DNA from: Bryoerythrophyllum caledonicum
Lineage: Eukaryota; Streptophyta; Bryopsida; Pottiales; Pottiaceae
Length of the DNA stretch: 64,000 nucleotides
Reading direction: 5' to 3'
Assembly: GCA_963971425.1 (NCBI GenBank)
Contig: OZ020525.1
Coordinates: 17,366,187-17,430,186 of the forward strand
The translations under genes were made by a program, and so were the position numbers. Numbering within the stretch: the stretch's first letter is position 1; every line of letters begins with the position of its first letter. This document shows positions 1-13,259 of the stretch, piece after piece. A model generated the notes under the pieces. It did not search any database, had not been told where the DNA came from, and saw nothing but the letters and a program-made list of their open reading frames with translations.

Positions 1-1035
1 ATTTTCATTAAAAATATTTTCATCAACCCTATCCTCATCAACCTTGCTTCTCTCCTTGAACTCTGACTGAAGAGAACCCACACTGTACAAATTCTCCATT
101 CTCTCAAAGCTTTGAACCCTACAAGCGGAAACAATAAAACCCTAAATCAAAGGACAGGCAGGGAGTGTTGCGAAGTGGCGACTCAAGTTCTTCACGGTGA
201 CTGAACCCTAAACGGCGAAGAGGCGCTACCAAGGGCAGCAGTTCAAGGGTTTTTCCTGTGGAGCAACGTGAACTCAAAATGGTTTAAGCAGATTAAGACC
301 GCAGCGTACAAGCATAAACAGGTTGACATGAACAGACAAGTTGGCGTGAACAGTTGACGTGCACAGACAGGTTGCCGTGAACAGATTGTAGACGTTGTTG
401 CACGTCTATACGCAAGGATGAAGGGTGTTTAAAAAATAAAAATAAAATTTTGTTAATTGACAGTATACACGCAATTAAGCAATTATGCACTTGGCCATTT
501 AAAAGTGCACTTGGGTACAACGGCGGCCATTGCGAACAAAAGTTGCAAAATTGGAAAAAAAAAAAACAAAGAAAAAAAATGTTTTCCAAAGGAAAAAAAA
601 ATTGAGCTTCTGCAACAATATTACGTACAATCATGGTTGTTCATATTCGAAGCAATTTTCTTGGCATTTTCAACTAATTTGTGGTGGATCCTCGTTAATA
701 CTAGATAAATGTGTATTTAATATAGTTTCACAATATTTCAAAGATAGATTTCAAGGATTGTAGTACATAAACAGGCGTAATTACAAAAAAACATACTTTT
801 TGCAAGGGTTGGCAGTTGATTAAAAAATATTCTACGTAGTACAGAATGCATACAATGGTGAAAACTAAATATAGATGCTTCAACAATTGAACTTAGCACC
901 AATAGTAAACACAGCTTTACTCTAAAGGATTAATGACATAACGTCTTACATCACCCTTAGAATATACTACTCTTACACATACACTATATATCAATTACCA
1001 TACACAACTAGTATACCCTCTAAAAAGCACACTAT
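1..1035. other. no gene seen; short degenerate repeats
   Basis: I see no convincing coding region. Positions 315-390 hold three or four degenerate copies of a unit resembling CAGGTTGACATGAACAGA. A purine-rich, A-run segment follows at about 545-605. The open frames here are low-complexity Phe/Lys runs caused by A and T tracts. Confidence 0.5.
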
Positions 1036-4000
1036 CTACTCCATAGAATTTAGGGCTGCTTGCAAACGGTCGTCATCGATAGCTTCGGTTTGCATTGCAA
1101 TATATTGTAGGATGTGAGCCTTCGCCGATTGAAGAATGCGAATCCTACTTTCAACCTGCACTCCAAATACGTTGCGCTTTCTCCACCCGCTGGCCCCGGA
1201 CATGGTTCTTTCCAATGTGTCTACCCAAGAAAAAATGCATGGATCTTTCTCTACCCAACTATGGCTCTCCCCAGATGGCTCCCAGAATGAATCCATGCAA
1301 TTTGCATATCGTTGTGCAGAAGACCCATGTCCATCAGTAACCCCCCTTTGAATGATGGGCCAATACCAGCAAACCTTCATCTTAAGTCTCCATCGGTTTT
1401 TTCCTTCCTCAATCATTTTTCCCACATAGAATGGTACACCACCTTCTATCTCTGCTCGATCAACACTCAAGGCTACAAACTGTCCACAACGGATATCAGA
1501 TTGTGGATTAAATGGTGGAAATGGGTCGTGATTACCTTCATACATTTCTCCTTCTTCGGCGCGTTCCTCAACATAGTTGCGCTCTGTGTGTTGTACCCTA
1601 CGCACTGCTTGATTAGAGGGTCTTCCTCTACGAGGACCAAAGTATCCTCGAGCCTCGGCATTGGAAGCATCGCCACTACCTGCTCTACGACATCTATCTC
1701 GCGATTTTCTTCACTTGTACCATCCATTACATCCAAAGATGTAGTCTCTGTAGGTACGGTGTTGCAGAACTCTGAAGGCCAAAACGGTGAGGAACGATGC
1801 TCATTGCTACGATCTTTGTGTGGAAATTGAGCTAAATAGAGTTTCAATCTTTCAGCCTCTACTTTTGCCTCACGATTCTTGTCCTCATGCTGCAACCTTT
1901 GAATGCACCTTTGTTTATATACAATGAAGTCATCCAACGCCTTCAACTCCCGTTCGTCCGCTCCAAATACTTCCGCAAACGATGGTCGCTCATCCCTACT
2001 TGGCAACGACCTCAAAGTTTTCGTTCCTCCCTCCGGTCCCCATGGATCCTTGCAATAATGCTTGTGTTATACTCGTACTTCACGAGTCCCTTCTCGATTG
2101 TCCATATAGAATCGCATGTGGTGCGGAAATGTTATGCCCACCAATGAATCTTGACCTGTCAGTAAGTGAGGAGTTATGAACAATTTCCAATCCCATACAT
2201 TCTCTAACAGCCGGGCGCTAACAAATGCCTCCGTAGGAGATGTTCCTCGTTCTATAAGACTCATCATTTCCTTCAACGAATCCACGTCCGACCTCTTCAA
2301 CGTATTTGATATACAATTGAAGCGTTGATCAATATCTTCATGTGTATGGCCCACTACAAGAAAAGATAGTTCCACCTCCTGGAAAAACCCCAATCCCACC
2401 AATGTAGCACATAGAGCAAACATATAAATGTTTTTGTTCTCGCGTGTGCAGTTGTCCGCCTGGATTCGCAATGTTGGTGGCAAAAAGCCCTTCCTCCGCA
2501 GCACATCTCCTATCACGTACAACAATGTACTCACGACTTGGTTGCTATCGTGTTTGTGGTGAGCTCCAAACCACACGTCGCAATATAAACCAATACCATG
2601 TACAAGAGCACCACACAGATGGGTCTTCACAAACCGGTGTTCAATGTTCTTCACAGTCTGCCGCATCCTCGGTACCATGGTCGTATTTTGGTCCATGCCA
2701 TCTACTATGATGCACATATACAGCTCAGGGCTAATATAACACGACCTCTTGAATATCCAATAATGCCTACGTTCTTCCATCTGGTTGCGTAGATGCAACA
2801 TAAACAACTCTTTTATCTTTATTCTTGCATCCGCATTGGTGGTTCCCTCCATGGCACATTTATACTCCCAACAATGATAACACTTTGAGAATCTCGAGAA
2901 TGGAGGTACCTGAACGTGGGGATACTTAATGCGCCACATCCTGCGGAACAAACTCATAGAAATGGTTTCACCATTACAAATTCTCTTGACCTCCTCGTTC
3001 ACGTAATTGAATACATCAAATTTGGCTGTATTCATAGGAAGGAGAATGAGAGGCACCACTTCGTTGTCACTCTTACGGCGAATACAACGATGAGGTTGAG
3101 GACAACCAGCTTCATCGACAAACGATTTAAAGCAAGCCTCTGCCGCAGACATCCTAGTGCTCTCTCTGATTGGATCTGAAAGGATATTGCCGTGAATTGA
3201 TGTCACTCTTCCATATATTAAACAGTCCATCTTCAATTGCTTAAAGCGCCTCTGTGAATATCCAACCCCAAGAGCGTAGTAGGCATTGCAAACTTCTTTC
3301 CCATCTAACTTTGTTACAAACTTGTCTCGTCGAGTTCCTTTCGTCCTTGTGTAAAAAGAAACCAGCATATGTCTCATCCACGTACTTCGTACTGAAAACT
3401 CATTACCCCATGCATTATATCGCATGTCCAATAGATACCGTGCTGGAACGTCCCTCAAACAATTGCGTTTGCATCCTCCTTGTTCCATTGCAATTTGTAC
3501 GCTTCTAAGCGATACCTTAGCTGGTGCAGCTTCCGTCAATGATGGCTCTCTTGAATCTCTCCTTCTCCTATTCTGCATAGAATATGGACGACGTGTTGGT
3601 CTAACATAAGCAAATCCATCTACATGGGGCAAATCTTGGATGTTTGAGGGAGTAGATTGAGAAAATGGTGAATTCTCATCTATGGCGTTTGATGCATGAC
3701 TACTGCGTCGAGACCTCTCCGTGGATCCTGGTGTGTTGATGAACACAGAAAAATCAAATTCTGGGGCCATCACTTGTGTAGGCGATATCTGTGATCCATT
3801 GTCACCATGGACACCTATGATATCAGGTTCTATTGCCACTACACGTAGCAAAGATCGATGCCAACGAATGATCAAGCCCACACACATGCCAAGGCGTTCT
3901 CCTACAATCTCTCCGGTCCAATGCAATGCATCATCTACCCTAGTGATACGCACCGCCACCTCGAATGGGAACAACTTCGACCCATTCAATTCCATGCCAC

Positions 4001-4169
4001 TTTTGAATGCATGCTCCCTGGTTGCTAAGCCCACCACATCCCCTGTTTCAGAAAGCAATTCTACTGCCCTTTCCAATTTAGATGTCATGATCCCATCAGA
4101 TCTCTGTTGAATTTGCCTTGCACGTGCTGCTCGTACTAATTGGGCCCCCACAGAGCTATTGGAATGCAT
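1036..4169 (-). pseudogene. DUF7869-type transposase-like gene, broken
   Basis: A 700-residue minus-strand frame (4169-2067) carries the hallmarks of the DUF7869 family: VDGMDQ near residue 489, QADNC..ENKN near 570 and VGHTHEDIDQ near 605. The spaced acidic residues suggest an RNase H-like DDE fold; that is inference. Reading continues in the same frame past an in-frame TAA at 2067-2069 (downstream residues include HYCKDPWGPEGG and a Pro-Arg-rich segment), so the stop looks like a nonsense mutation rather than the true end. Around 1690-1715 the frame shifts by one base. The last segment, ending at 1036, has a QFVAL...VCWYWP module like the C-terminal region of such proteins. The CxxC pair in the FSKCYHCWEYKC segment suggests zinc binding. 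Intact, the product would be about 1,040 residues. It is a dead or dying mobile-element gene; I did not find its terminal repeats. Confidence 0.75.
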
Positions 4170-4189
4170 ATTATCCCTTTAGATGTGTG

Positions 4190-7100
4190 GCCGTATCGAA
4201 GGAGTTTGAATCGTGTGGCTCTCCATTATCATTATTGAAAAAATAGGAACATTTTGGTTGCACACTAGTCAAAATACATGTACTAATTGTTAACCTTAAA
4301 AGCACCATTCATCTGATAAAAGATATGTTTCTAAACACATATTTACTGTTCAAAATATGATGATGATATTGGACCTTTTGATAAAACAACTTTAAAATGG
4401 AAAAAATTAAGAATTTGTAGAGCATGAACTCCTTGCACGGGTCTTTAACCCTGAAGGTACAATGACAGTGTTACACCCAAAACACTTCAAAATTCATGGA
4501 TTCTAGTGCAATGAACAAAACAGGAAATGAAAACTATTATTTTTAGTTTTGACCATAGGATCTCGATTAAGACTTATTAAGTAATATATATACATAAGTT
4601 TCATAATCTTTGACCGTACGGATTGAAAGATAATAGTATTTGAAGTTAAACATATGGTTCATATCCTTCCCTGCGTGCTGTGGATCAGCAGACTTTGACT
4701 TCACTTGGTATCTAATTTTGACACTACAGAAGGTCGAAATCCATAACCATCTTGTTAAAGATGATGTTAGTTCCTTCTACACCAATTTTTAGAGGTAGAG
4801 AACGGGTTTAGCATATTCAAAACAACTGTACAAGGAGTGGAAGTTCCGAATTTGTTAATTCTAGCTGTAATTTTTTGTGAACTTAATATGTTTGAGATTG
4901 GTAGTCCAAATGGTCAATAAAAAGGTTTACACCACATATTGTTGTGGAAAAAATAAAAAGTGAAAAATAAAAAGATATCTAGGTTTTATTTGGAAAACAA
5001 GAAGTTTTTTTGGTACCTTGCCCAACAAAGAGTGACAATGTGTGAAAATGTTTGACTTAGATTGATATGTTATTTTTCACTAAAGACAAGAACTTACTTT
5101 GACATCATTAAGAAAAATAATATTACTTGCGAGTACTGAAAATCTCACATTCAACAGAGTGTCCTAGCAATAGATTTTGGACGTGCTCGACTTGCCTGCT
5201 CTCCCCATTTGAAATTCAAAACTCTACATTTTTTTAACAAATGTCCAAATTAGGTAATAATTGTATTCCCACTAAAGTCTTTGTAATACCTTTCTATAGT
5301 GTAATTTTCAAAGATGAATGTTAGAAATTGACACCATAGGAACCTGACCGAACTTTCAAGAAGCCCATTTTTGACACTTGATCCTTTAGGGGTTAAATAT
5401 GCTACACCCGTTTTGCATCCCTAAACATTGGTATAAAATAGAACTAATATCATTTCTGACAAGATGATGATAAATCTAGATCATGTGTGATGCAATCTTT
5501 TGAAGCCAAGTGAACTTAACCCCTAAGGTACCGTGACAGTTTTATACCAAAAACACTTCAAAATTAATGGATTCTAGTGCAATGAACAAAGAGGGTAACA
5601 AAAACTTTGATTTTTAGTTCTGATCGTAGGATCTCAATTAAGACTTATTAAGTAATACAAGTACAAAATTTCATAAACTTTGACTGCATGGATTGAAAGA
5701 TTATAGTGTTTGAAGTCAAGCAAATGGTTCATTTTCTTCCCTGTGTTTAGTGGATCAGCAGACTTTGACTTCAGTTGGTGTCAAAAAAATTCACTACACA
5801 AGGTCTAAATCTATTACCATCTTGTTAAGCATGATGTTAGCTCCTTACACACCAATTTTTAGAGGTAGAGACGGGGTGTAGCATAAGAAGGTTTACATTA
5901 CATATTGTTGTGGCAAAAATAAAAAATGAGAAATACGAAGATCTCTAGGTTTTATGTGGAAAAGAAGAAGTTTTTTTGGTACCTTGTCCGACAATGAGTG
6001 ACAATGTGTGAAAATGTTTGACTTGGGTTGGTATGCTATTTTTCACTAAAGACAAGAACTATTTTTTGACAACCTGAAGGGAAATAATATTACTTGCGAG
6101 TACTGAAAATCACACTTTCAATAGAGTGTCCCAGCAAAAGTTTTTGGAGGTGCCCGAGGTGCCCGCCCTCCCCATTCAAAATTCAAAACCCTATAATTTT
6201 TTCATCAAATGTCCAATTTAGGAAAAATTTGTTTTTCCACTGAGCTCTTGGTAATGTCTTTCTATAGTAAAAACTTCAAAGTAGAATGTTCGAAATTGAC
6301 ACCATAGGAACCTGACCGAACTTTCAAGAAGCCCTTTTTGGACACTTGGTCCTTTAAGGGTTAAACGAAGGGAATCCAATGAACCTAGGAAAGCAAATGA
6401 ACCATGTTGTCTACTTGCTATTATTGACACCATTGGAACTTGTTACAATCGCTAATAAAAGAAAGGACTTGTACATTCTACAAACAACATAGAACAGAAG
6501 CTCAATCAACACATAATATTAAAGTTGTATAAAAATAAATGTTTACCTCAAAATACGTTGCAGGTGTTAGTGGTACACGCACTTGTGCTTGATGGCGTTC
6601 AACATTTAGTCACCATTCCATCGTTGTTGTTGAACATGTTTTTCAACTCTTCTCACTTTACCTGCAACACATGCATAAAATTTATATGGTAAACTATGTG
6701 ATACAATCTCCTAATTATCTTCGTATTACATATAGCCCAAAATTATAATATTATATGTAAAATTATAATATTAAGTAATATATAAACAAAATTTCATAAA
6801 CTTTAACCGCACGGATTGAAAGATTATAGTGTTTGAAGTCAAGCATATGGTTCATTTACTTCCCTGCGTGCATTGGATCAGCAGACTTTGACTTCACTTG
6901 GTGTATAATTTTGCACTACAAAAGGTCTAAATCCACAACCATCTTGTTAAGCATGATGTTCGTTCCTTGTACACCAATTTTTAGAGGTAGAGAACGGGTG
7001 GAGTATATTCAAAACAACTGTGCAAGGAGTGGAAGTTCGGAATTTTTCAATTCACACTATGATTTTATGTGAACTTAATATGTTTTACATTGGTAGTCCA

Positions 7101-8130
7101 AATGGTCAATAAAAAGGTTTACACCACATATTGTTGTGGAACAAATAAAAAGTGAAAAATAAAAGGATATCTAGGTTTTATTTGGAAAACAAGAGGTTTT
7201 TTTGGTACCTTGCCCAACAATGAGTGACAATGTGTGAAAATGTTTGACTTAGGTTGATATGTTATTTTTCACTAAAGACAAGAACTATTTTGACAACATC
7301 AAGGAAAATAATATTACTTGCGAGTACTGAAAATCTCACATTCAACAGAGTGTCTAGCTAGAGATTTTGGATGTGCCCGACTTGCTCGCTCTCCCCATTT
7401 GAAATTCAAAACCCTAAAACTTTTTGATCACATGTCCAATTTAGGTGAAAATTGTATTCCCACTAAAGTCTTGGTAATGCCTTTCTGTAGTAAATTTTTC
7501 AAAGATGAATTTTAGAAATTGACACCATAAGAACCTGACCGAACTTTCAAGAAGCCCATTTTTGACACTTGATCCTTTAGGGGTTAAATATGCTACACCC
7601 CTTTTGCATCCCTAAACATTGGTATAAAATAGAACTAATATCATTTCTGACATGATGATAATAAATCTAGATCATGTGTGATGCAATCTTTTGAATCCAA
7701 GTGAACTGAAACGAAGGGAATCCAATGAACCTAGGGAATAAAATGAACCATGTTCTCTACTTGGTATTACTGACACTATTGGAACTTGTTACAATCACTA
7801 ATAAAAGAAAGGGGTTGTACATCCACATAAAGGTTATTCTACAAACAACATAGTACAGAAGCTCAATCAACACATAATATTAAAGTTGTATAAAAAACAA
7901 AATTTACCTCAAGATACGTTGCAGGTGTTAGTGGTATACGCACTGTTGTTTGATGGTGTCCAACATTAAATCACCATTCCGTTGTTGTTGAACATGTTTT
8001 TCAACTCTTCGTACTTTACCTGCAACACATGCATAAAATTCATATGGTAAACTATAAGTTAAAAACTTCTAAGTATCTTCATACTACATATAGCTCGAAA
8101 TTTTAATATTATATGTAAAAAGCGGGAACC
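4190..8130. repeat. diverged composite repeats, about 1-1.3 kb units
   Basis: Three long units repeat in direct orientation, starting near 4460, 5528 and 6780. Anchors recur in order: CACCAATTTTTAGAGGTAGAG (4780, 5848, 6975), a block on fast TGTGTGAAAATGTTTGACTT (5040, 6003, 7231) and GGAACCTGACCGAACTTTCA (5339, 6307, 7530). A second module, beginning GGGAATCCAATGAACCTAGG, follows units two and three at 6367 and 7714 and ends near 6720 and 8110. No long frame is conserved between units. These are non-coding repeats, probably remnants of a non-autonomous element or nested duplications. Confidence 0.75.
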
Positions 8131-8700
8131 TAAGGAGAAACAAAGCAAAAGGTCCAAAGACCAAAGTCAAATTTCCTCTAGTAAACTTGAGGCACAAGAT
8201 TCCAACATGGATATAAGGTTTTCATGCAAATGTAGAGGTCATTTCTTTTCCCAGTTTCTAAGGTGAGCTCTCTTGCAATTGAAACCTCAAGGCAATGTAA
8301 TATTTACTTCATTGACTAATTCGTGTGAACTTTGTATTCTGTGTAGATTGGAGGAAATTTGCACATCAAGGAGATTTTTGAAACTCTGGTAAGCTTTTGA
8401 GTTTGTTTCAATTCTGAAAATGAGGGAACTCCAAGGTTAGGTTCTTGATGCTTGAAGTTCAGTGAGAGTTATGATAATGTTAGGTGAGTACAAATATTTT
8501 AGAACACAAATGAGGACACCAACTTGAGTGCGTACAAAATTGCAAATTCAACAAAGTTCAGTGAATACACATGTAACAGTCAACAACTCGTGAGTTGAGC
8601 CTTCGTTCAACTGAAACTATTACACCAAAACCACACAGAATTGAAGTCGAGAGAGTAGCTAGCATTATGGTAGTAGATCCTCAGTATGGCACATTAACTC
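8130..8700. other. no gene seen
   Basis: AT-rich, non-repetitive sequence between the composite repeats and the CCCTAGCCGCC minisatellite. No coding or structural signal recognised. Confidence 0.4.
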
Positions 8701-8701
8701 A

Positions 8702-8850
8702 TTGCCTTAAACCCTAGCCGCCACACCCAGGCACCCAAACCCTAGCCGCCGCACCGAAGACCTAGCCGCCACACCCAAACCCTAGCTGCCGCACCCAAGA
8801 CCTAGCCGCCACACCCAAACCCTAGCTGCCACACCCAAACCCTAGCCGCC
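8702..8850. repeat. minisatellite, AAACCCTAGCCGCC type
   Basis: Seven or eight tandem units of about 20 bp with consensus near CACCCAAACCCTAGCCGCCG. Each contains AAACCCTA, the plant telomere-like word, but spacing and GC content rule out a telomere array. Confidence 0.8.
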
Positions 8851-9018
8851 GTTTCCATGGAGTTCGCACGACACCTCATGGAGTACCCGTAGACTGGAGG
8901 TGTGCGCGCGCACACCCCCAACTGCTGGTGTTCCTCCATCAATCCAAAAACAACCTGGCCTTCGTAAGTTTCCGCCGCGTGCCACCTCTTGACGACAATT
9001 GAAGAGCTTTATGAGTTC

Positions 9019-9218
9019 NNNNNNNNNNNNNNNNNNNNNNNNNNNNNNNNNNNNNNNNNNNNNNNNNNNNNNNNNNNNNNNNNNNNNNNNNNNNNNNNNN
9101 NNNNNNNNNNNNNNNNNNNNNNNNNNNNNNNNNNNNNNNNNNNNNNNNNNNNNNNNNNNNNNNNNNNNNNNNNNNNNNNNNNNNNNNNNNNNNNNNNNNN
9201 NNNNNNNNNNNNNNNNNN
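9019..9218. other. assembly gap, exactly 200 N
   Basis: Two hundred consecutive N. The round number suggests a placeholder of unknown true length. The right flank is GC-rich tandem repeat, the probable cause of the gap. Confidence 0.98.
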
Positions 9219-9340
9219 CGCCCGGCCCTAATTGGAACGCGCCCGGCCCTTCATGAACGCGCCCGGTCCAGATTGGTACGCGCCCGGCCCCAAATGCTGC
9301 GCGCGCGGTCCGAAGGCACGCGCCCGCCCCTTGATGTGAC
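9219..9340. repeat. GC-rich tandem repeat flanking the gap
   Basis: Five or six units of about 20-24 bp built on ACGCGCCCGGCCC, separated by AT-richer spacers such as CTAATTGGA and AGATTGGT. The array probably continues into the gap. Confidence 0.8.
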
Positions 9341-9427
9341 GTGGAAAGCCGTCTGACGTGTCGTGCACACGTGTTTTACCAGGGGGTAAGTTGAAAATTT
9401 GATTTAGGGTTCGTAATTTTTTTTTAC

Positions 9428-9515
9428 ACGCAACTGTCCGCCAAAAAGTGCTGTCCGTCCTGTCCGTCCGTCCTACTGTCCGTCCGTCCGCTGTCTTTGG
9501 GCCCCTGTCCGTCTA
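9428..9515. repeat. CTGTCCGTCC microsatellite-like tract
   Basis: Irregular runs of CTGTCCGTCC. The tract begins exactly where the MULE reading frame on the minus strand stops, so it may mark an indel breakpoint that removed the end of the transposase. Confidence 0.7.
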
Positions 9516-12500
9516 TGTAGACAACCCTGAGAATGGCTGTCGAGCTTTCCAGTCAGCATAGTTTGTCTTGAAGGAACCACAGGAACAATGCGGGTTTGTG
9601 CTCACTGAAACGGTATACCTTGATGTGTCGGGAGGAACACCGGAGTCAAGGGTGATTGAGCACCCAAAACCGGGAGGTGGAACATAAGTCACGTCGCGAA
9701 TAGAAGCGACAAGACACTGAGCAGACCCGTAACTACGCCTTTGCAACTCATTGGCGGTAGAGGAAGTGCGTTTAACACACTTTCCATCCCGTAGAGTAGG
9801 GTAGTAGTCAGGATCCACTCCCTCGGGTATAGCAAAAAGACTCAACTCTGGCGGCGTTGTAGAGAACAGACGCCGTGGAGAAATCTGCTGCTTATGTGGA
9901 AGTTGGAAGCCGGCATCTTGGAGATCCGTTATTTCGCGGCGGGTGAGATTAGTGCCTACCATAACGGGCCACACGTCCGGGATAGTTGGCCTCTCTTGAT
10001 CCCTTGAGTCAGGAATAACGAACTTGCGCCGCGTCCCTTTCACACAACGTTCAATGTCGTCGTTGCAGAAGAAGAAATCCATGGGCTCCACTACCCTCTT
10101 GCGAACAAAGTAAAAAGTACCATGGTAGCAAGGCGCAGCAGTAGCCTTTTTGCGTCTGACAATGAGCTCCTCACATTTTGTCTTCGTAACCGCTCTTTGT
10201 GCAAAACATTTCTTAGCCGAGGTCTTAGGGAGTCGAGCAATATGCCACTCGGTTGGAATAGCATTGGTCTCTTGCACAGCTGTAACCGAACGAATTCTCA
10301 CACCTCCAACAGGGGATGCTGTTGGAATAGGCAATGACGGTGCTAGTGGGACGTTCTCGGCTACCGTGGCGTCCTCCTCGTTGATAACAGGCAAGGGGTC
10401 AATGTCATTTCTGAGACGCCTAAAGGAACGTCGAGGACGAGAGAAGTTCACCCTATCTGGACGGTGCGATTCGCCTTCGGCACCAAGTGGAACGTTTGCT
10501 TTCCGCTTGAGAGTTCCAAAAACCTCCTCGCCGGGATTGTAAGCATTACGGGTGCAAAACTCCTTCCCACCTGGCATGGCTATCATGGGTTTGTTGAGAT
10601 ATTGTGGATCACCAGTCTTCCGGGTTCTTCGTTCAGCTGCTCGGAGCCTCAATTCGTCCTTGTTTGGACCCTTGCCACCGTAGTCACCCTTGAGGAATTG
10701 GTAGTAATTCACCACCTGGAGGAATGCTCGAGTATAGTCATCCACGATAGCGGCAAATAGATCACCACCAGTTTTTCCGGAAGCTTGCATCCACTTGTTG
10801 TGGACAGACTCAGCAAGGTTACAAGAAGGCATCTCCGCCAGGTCCGCGTCATTTAGTTTCTAGTGCAATAGACAAACAATGAAGATTGTCAAATGACGAG
10901 TACGACGCTTACCACTTCAAAACTGAGGGTATAGGGTTGTAAAATTAGCTAATGGAAAAATGCAATCATTGAGACACTAAATTGACATAAAGCGGGATAT
11001 TAAAATCAAAAAGATAGTATTGGAAGGATGGAGTACCTCGGTCATGAACCCACCCCATTGACGAAACCGGAAGTGCCAGAACGCTATCCACTGGTCTAGA
11101 TGCCGAAATCCAGATTCGGAAACCGCTTGTGAGGTTATCCACCACGATCTTATGGATGCATGAAGTCGGTCGGCCTCTGCTAGAGAGGTAGCTTTACGAT
11201 ACTGGTGACACATAGCCTTATGTTGTTCACGTAACTTCCCTTCCATGACGTACTTGTCGGCATATTTCTTCATTGATTGTGCCCAATGAAAGAGACAAGT
11301 CCGCTCTCTATCCACCATCTCATTATCCGGGTTTCCGTCGCCGTAAACAATCCGCACCGCCATCCAATTAGCCTGAGCACTATCTGCCATGAATCCTTAA
11401 ATTGAACTGGGGCTCGAGAACGTCGTGGCGGGCCATCACTGCGTTGAGGTTCTCCCAGAACAATACTTGTGCCTTGTGATCCTCGGATTGCATGTCACAA
11501 GAGGCAATCGTCATCACGCGACAATACACAGCATCGTAAACATGGCATGCCATGGTTGTCCACTTGTCGACTCGTTTGACATGATCAAACATCATCCAAG
11601 CAAGCTCCAAATCTTCCCCGGCCTGCATCCGTTTAACAAGATCCACTCCCGAACCAGGCCCGACCTCGGACATCTTAAACACAAAGACTTTATCTCCATT
11701 GTCACCTTGAGAGGGGAACATATTCTTCTGCACAAAAGCCCAATTACTTTGGCCCCAAAGTTTCATGATACTGTCTATGGTGCCGAACTGCCTACGGGAT
11801 CGGAAAGAGACGACCCTATTTCGAATGCTACGAGATCCCAAGTCTTTGCATTGGTCCAACATTGGAGCTAATTCCTCAATAGTAAAGATCTTTTGAGGTT
11901 CTTTCTCTTCACGCAATAACATCTCACCCACTAATTCCTTGCTGGCCTCTAGTACTATTGAGCTTCTAGTGGCCTTGGGAGTCCTCTCAACCTGGTCACC
12001 GATGAGGGAGTTTACCCTCTCCTTGACAGCGCGATAATCACCAATTTTATAAGGGTGGTTGTGTCTACCTAGGTGAATGCAAGCACGGGACGTGTTGAAC
12101 TTGCTATGAACATAGTACACTACAGCGCCACATGTTGAAACGCACGAAGGAGGCTTGTTGCAAATTTTGCAATACAAAGAAGAGCCATGAGGAGCCTCCT
12201 CACCTGGAATGAAAGGTTGAGCCGTAGTGCCCTCGAATTCGCGCTCGTTCTTGTCTGAGAGGCGATTGGGTCGCATTAGGTAGTCACAATTTGTGTTTCA
12301 CATCGCAGGTGGCCAACACACCTTGAGGTCCGAACCTTTAGGCTGTCGTCGTTTTGGATATTGGTGGTGATAGTCTTCGTCCACACGTGGCCATCGTAAC
12401 GTTTGTCCATACCCACCATAGATCGCGCCTGGAGAGAGGATGCGGCCAACGGGGCAGGAGGAAGCTCAAACAAGATGTCGCCATTAAAGTCGTGGGGAAG

Positions 12501-13241
12501 GTGATTCACTTCAACATGGGGAATTTTGTCGTAGTCCAGGGTCTTCAGCTGACTCTTAGAACCGTGACGTTTCTTCAACTTCTTTAAACAGGGTACAATA
12601 CTAACTACACCAGAGGTCCTAGAGGCCTTTGGAGGGCAAGACATTGGGTGTCTAGGGATTAGCGGACTGGATGTGGGGGAGGCAATCCTAGGAGGGCAGG
12701 ACGTCGGCGCTGTACCCCTGGTGGGCCATGATGGTGGCGTCTCATCACCAGAGGAACAAGACATAGGCATGGCAGTCATAGCACGGCGAGAGGCTAGAGG
12801 GGTTGCCTCATCATCTGATGAAAGAAGCTCTACAATTTCAGTCCCTGCTTCGATCTTCACTGACAATCTAGATGGGAGGGGTATGTGCAAGCTGCTAGAA
12901 GATGAGCGACGGGGGGTGACGACGTCTTCTGGGGCAAGGACTTGGGACTCAAGCCTGCCGTAAACTCTATTACGACATGGCGCAAGAGTCCAAACTCTTT
13001 CGGAATTGTCATTCAAACTGAAGGGCATAATTACAGTACGAATAGGCAATCTGGTATCAAAATCGTAAACCTCCTTCTCGATAGAAATGGTATGTTGTTG
13101 AAAGGAAAATCTAACACTCAGGGGCTGACAAGTAACAATTGCAAGACCGCTGCTATCAACGACATACGAGAGAGGGACACCGTCACCGTTGGCGCGTATG
13201 TAGACAATGTCATTAGGGGCACTTTCGGAAGAGGACGCCAT
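9513..13241 (-). pseudogene. Mutator-like (MULE) transposase, copy 1, frameshifted
   Basis: Four minus-strand frames form one gene. Residues 1-321 (13241-12276) are a Ser/Pro-rich leader ending in a zinc-finger-like start (CVGHLRCETQ). The next frame (12276-11380) continues it as NCDYLMRPNR, then CKICNKPPSC and CIHLGRHNH: a GCM/FLYWCH-like cysteine-histidine module. The join lacks one base near 12290. The DDE region follows: VFVFKMSE, an MMFDHV segment and MADSAQANW, interrupted by a second frameshift near 11395. RTCLFHW and RQWGGFMTE precede a good intron (11036-10860; donor GAG/GTACTC, acceptor TTGCACTAG). The last exon (10859-9513) has MPSCNLAESVHNKW and ends in CSCGSFK, the first half of a SWIM finger whose CxH half is lost at the stop. 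Two relics of the same family lie downstream. MULE transposases cut and paste DNA in the nucleus; this copy is inactive. Confidence 0.82.
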
Positions 13242-13259
13242 GGTAAAGAGATCCAGAGG

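Noticed and set aside
1312..1830. 172-codon plus-strand frame
   Set aside because: Antisense to the better supported DUF7869-type relic on the minus strand.
8702..8850. Interstitial telomere
   Set aside because: AAACCCTA words occur, but within a 20-bp GC-rich unit rather than as contiguous 7-mers.
8989..9256. Open frames spanning the N gap
   Set aside because: They consist almost wholly of unknown residues and are artefacts of the gap.
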